64,000 nt of DNA from Apostichopus japonicus (lineage: Eukaryota > Echinodermata > Holothuroidea > Aspidochirotida > Stichopodidae): assembly GCF_037975245.1 (NCBI RefSeq), contig NC_092580.1, positions 11,809,501 to 11,873,500 of the forward strand, in the 5' to 3' direction. Position numbers and translations under genes: made by a program. A model generated the notes under the pieces. That model saw only the letters and a list, made by a program, of their open reading frames with translations, had not been told where the DNA came from and did no database searches. How positions within the stretch are numbered: the stretch's first letter is position 1; every line of letters starts with the position of its first letter. This document shows positions 61,201 to 64,000 of the stretch, piece by piece.

Positions 61201-63900
61201 GTAATCTGAGTACATAGTAGTCTGAGTACATAGTATTATGAGTGCATAGCAGTCTGAGTATATGTTCGTCTGAATACATCGTAATCAGTGTACATTGTAT
61301 TCTGAGTACATAGTAGTCTGATTATATGGTACTCTTGAGTACATAGTAATCTGATTTCATAGTAGTCTGAGTACATAGTAGTCTGAGTACATAGTAATCT
61401 GAGTACATAGTAGTCTGAGTACAGAGTAATCTGAGTACATAGTAGTCTGAGTACATAGTAGTCTGAGTACATAGTAGTCTGAGCACATAGTAATATGAGT
61501 GCATAGCAGTCTGAGTATATGTTAGTCTGAATACATCGTAATCTGTGTACATTGTATTCTGAGTACATAGTAGTCTGAGTACATAGTAGCCTGAGTACAT
61601 ATTACTCATTTAAGTAACTGTCCATACATACTGAACATCTAATCTATGCCTCAATCACATTGTGAATTGTCATGTTTTTGCTTGTTCTCCTTATTTGCAA
61701 TACCTCCTGTCACAGGAGGATTGGTCTTTTTGTTTTTTACTATCATGACTTATGCTGATATTTGTCCCATTACATTTATGAAGCCATTAAGGTCATGAGA
61801 ATTTTGTTTATGAAGTAGTTTGTGATCTGCCGCAGACCTTGTCCTTGCACATTCATGTAAAAACATTCTGGTAAAAACGGTAGGAGCAATCGTAGTTGGT
61901 TTTACCCAATTAGTGAGTTATAAACATTTTATTTTGGTACAGAAAAGTTTTGCATCCCACAAACTAAATTTATTGTTCATTTGTAAGCCTTTCACCTAAT
62001 TTCATCATTGACGACGTAGTGCAATTATATGACAGACTAAATCCAGTTAACAGAGTTTATTTTAAGACAAGTTATCTATGATGTAATGACCGATGATGGT
62101 ACTACCAGATGGTAGTACATCTATCTCGATAAACATCTTAAAGGATGACGTGAGGCAGAATTTTAGTCTGGATATGGTTTTAGTCCAGAGAAAGAAGAAA
62201 GAAACGTTGAGTGCTGGTAATGATTCTGGTTTCCCAATATTCACCTTAAAAATATATGCTAAAACATCTCTGGCATGGTTCTTTAAGGCTTAAAGGATGA
62301 TGCAGTGCAGATCTCGTTGTTGAGTGATAATCCATTGTTTTATGAATTCTGTTCTTTTTTAACTTTATTTAAAACAACAAACAACCTTTGGATGTCATTT
62401 AACACCGCTTGTCGTTGACAAGTTTGCAGTACATTGAAAGACGTTAAAGGAGGCCATGAAAATCTTTACTTGTTCCCAGTGAATTTTGTGTTGTATCTGA
62501 GGAACTGATCTGATGGTATGTGTATTAACAGTGAAACTCAATAGTTCAGTCACTTTAACAGATGAACAGTGGCTGTTTAAAATGGTCGTTCCTCGAACCT
62601 ATGAAAGTATTCTAGAAATACAACCCAGGCTCACAGCAGTGGATTTTAATGGTCAACATTGTAATAAAACATTAATTTGGAAAAATGAACATTGGCTGTT
62701 TAAAGTGGTCGTTTCTCAAACCTATGAAAGTATTCTAGAAATACAACCAAGGCTTACAGCGGTGGATTTTAATGGTCAACAACATATCAAAAGTAAATCT
62801 TGTATCTAAAGTCATCCTTTAAAGGGGTCATGACAATTGCATTGCTGACTTCTCAAACGAGACTAGAGGGACAAAACTTCATTGTTCTTGCTGCAGTTTT
62901 AGGTGTTCTGTGGTGGATCTATCACCTAGTGCCTCCTTAAAACTAATGTAGATGCTTTTTTCTGCCGATATCTTCCAATCTCTGGTTTTAATTTTGCTTT
63001 CCAGCTGACGATGCCAGGATGGGTTTAACAGAATGCCGACTTGGCATAATTCCAGGAGGAGGTGAGTGAGAGATTTGGACTTGGACTTGACTTGGACTTT
63101 GATTTGGACTTGACAAAAATGTTTATTTCAAGATCAATATATTTGTTCATTTCCTCCTAAACTTTGTGGAATTTGTCCCAAGTATTTGATCTCTACTATG
63201 GAACTTTTGGGAAGATCCTTAACAATGAAGGAAACATCAAGTTCACAAGCATCCTCATTTTGTTAGCTTCCCGACATCTACGATTTGGTGATTGATGATC
63301 GCCTGCTCATCCTTCCTCGAGTGAGATCAGAATGTTTGATTTCTTGGATATGAAACCTTGGTCTCTTGTAGTTTCCTTTCCCTCCAAATTTTGACTTCTC
63401 TTTCATAAAAAGAGAAAATTATTTGTGCCAAATTTTTTCATTCTAGACTACTTTGAGGTAACCGGAAAATGCTACTGTCATATAATTCCGTTTCATATTT
63501 TTGGAAAAATATTTTCCTTTGATTTACGATGAAAGCTATTGAGTTGTTAGATTTAATATGTATTGTAAGCAGCAAAATGAACAAAATCACTGTTATTATA
63601 ATAAGATTCTTCTCGGTAAATGACTCAGACAGGGCTCGATAAAGTTTTCTTTCCTATACCTTCTAAGAGCATGAACTCTGGTCATAGGCTGTGTTCTTTT
63701 CTACTGAAACAGGTGGAACTCAAAGATTGGCCCGCACAGTTGGACCAGGGAAAGCTAAGGAGCTGATCTTCACAGGGAGACTCATTCTTGGACAAGAAGC
63801 GGCCAGGATCGGTCTCGTCAACTATTCTGTCCCTCAGAATGAAACCAAAGATGCAGCCTATCAAAGATCATTGGGACTTGCTAGGGAAATACTTCCAAAT
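58228..63900 (+). CDS. ECHDC2: Enoyl-CoA hydratase domain protein 2 / AUH-like, mitochondrial (5' part)
   Basis: Crotonase-fold hydratase/isomerase acting on acyl-CoA thioesters, probably in mitochondria. Exons: 58,228-58,387; 59,151-59,218; 59,757-59,844; 60,756-60,935; 63,005-63,061; 63,713-63,900, all GT-AG with matching phases. They give 247 codons, and the gene continues past the right edge (about 58 residues missing by comparison with ECHDC2). Residues 1-38 are basic with no acidic residue, a likely transit peptide. Oxyanion-hole segments are FSAGADLKER (103-112) and [13 protein letters not shown] (149-161). Glu155 and Glu175 ([12 protein letters not shown]) are 20 apart, as the two catalytic glutamates of enoyl-CoA hydratase are. 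GGTQRL follows at 185-190. FTGR, GLVN and AAYQR favour ECHDC2 over AUH. The start context is gcaATGG. Confidence 0.9.
59880..60550. other. ECHDC2-like intron 3
   Basis: No coding exon. Contains the dispersed 95-bp repeat (60,274-60,363) also present at 37,221-37,318. Confidence 0.6.
60550..60692. repeat. 16-bp minisatellite upstream of exon 4
   Basis: About nine degenerate units of gagtacatagtagtct ending 64 bases before exon 4. Confidence 0.85.
60984..61606. repeat. 16-bp minisatellite downstream of exon 4, with ~300-bp higher-order repeat
   Basis: About 39 units of gagtacatagtagtct and variants (aatct, gcacatag). The order of variants repeats: gtctgattatat(c/g)gtactctt at about 61,012 and 61,317 begins two copies of a roughly 303-bp block. 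Because 16 is not a multiple of three, every minus frame reads the same 16-residue cycle ([13 protein letters not shown] and so on); these are not genes. Confidence 0.9.
62080..62112. repeat. Short hairpin in ECHDC2-like intron 4
   Basis: gatggtactacca and tggtagtacatc form a 12-bp stem with one bulge and a 2-base loop. Confidence 0.6.
62564..62786. repeat. 123-bp tandem duplication in intron 4
   Basis: Two copies starting gaacagtggctgttt and gaacattggctgttt. The unit is a multiple of three, so a frame spans both ([26 protein letters not shown]). Most differences would change amino acids or are silent in no clear pattern, so coding is not supported. Confidence 0.75.
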
Positions 63901-64000
63901 GTAAGAGGAATGGTCTATCTTAAAATTTGCAAAAACCTGATCTTACTCCCTCGAAAGACATATCAAATGCAATATGTGATGTTTTATGTGATGCCCGTTT

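Noticed and set aside
60984-61606. CRISPR-like array
   Set aside because: Units are contiguous 16-bp repeats without unique spacers, in an animal intron.
60997-61609. Four long minus frames with repeated [10 protein letters not shown]
   Set aside because: A 16-bp tandem repeat without stops gives the same periodic peptide in all three frames. It is an intronic minisatellite.
62513-62809. 98-codon frame with two 41-residue repeats as an extra ECHDC2 exon
   Set aside because: Exons 4 and 5 join in phase without it, and it shows no crotonase homology. It is a tandem duplication whose unit happens to be a multiple of three.

Overview
This window is animal nuclear DNA: genes split into short exons with GT-AG junctions, long AT-rich introns, many microsatellites and minisatellites, and dense transposon relics. 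Long-arm foldback elements (like the TU elements of sea urchins), short 8-bp-TSD elements and the gene content suggest a marine invertebrate deuterostome, probably an echinoderm and possibly a sea cucumber. That assignment is inference. Protein-coding sequence is a small fraction of the window, and most open frames are chance readings of repeats.

Layout. (1) A duplicated unit of about 12 kb occurs at about 1-12,420, 14,560-26,000 and 37,540-49,000, with a stub at 56,036-58,015. Where complete, a unit reads, left to right: LINE reverse-transcriptase relic, repeat X, foldback transposon, then a minus-strand Cys-loop receptor gene, a TATA-like region and a ~190-bp tandem repeat. The three receptor copies (5,274-9,963; 19,164-23,817; 41,970-46,366) keep open exons and matching splice sites. 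They share the exon layout of alpha7-type nicotinic receptors, but have a cytoplasmic loop of about 20 residues and altered ligand-site residues. (2) 12,420-14,565 and 32,090-34,200 form an inverted pair of a repeat module flanking unit 2. (3) 26,681-31,513 is a 4.8-kb terminal-inverted-repeat element with dense AGACTGAA subterminal motifs. It carries its own promoter-like region and exons resembling SAM-domain (SAMD3-like) proteins; this is the best candidate for an undescribed system. (4) 48,867-55,124 holds scattered minus-strand exons of decayed tyrosine-kinase-like genes, one of them split by a transposon with an exact 8-bp target duplication. (5) 58,228-63,900 is the 5' part (six exons, 247 codons) of a plus-strand mitochondrial enoyl-CoA-hydratase-like gene (ECHDC2/AUH family) that runs off the right edge.

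Insertions can be dated because paralogous units preserve empty sites: a hAT-like insertion only in unit 1 (644-2,163), an 8-bp-TSD element only in unit 3 (47,022-47,670), and a 9-bp-TSD Mutator-like element only in unit 4 (57,074-57,980). The 3' end of receptor copy 2 is nearly identical to copy 1 while its body is nearest copy 3, which implies gene conversion or unequal crossing-over. No RNA genes or CRISPR arrays were seen, and none of the three receptor signal-peptide exons could be found.
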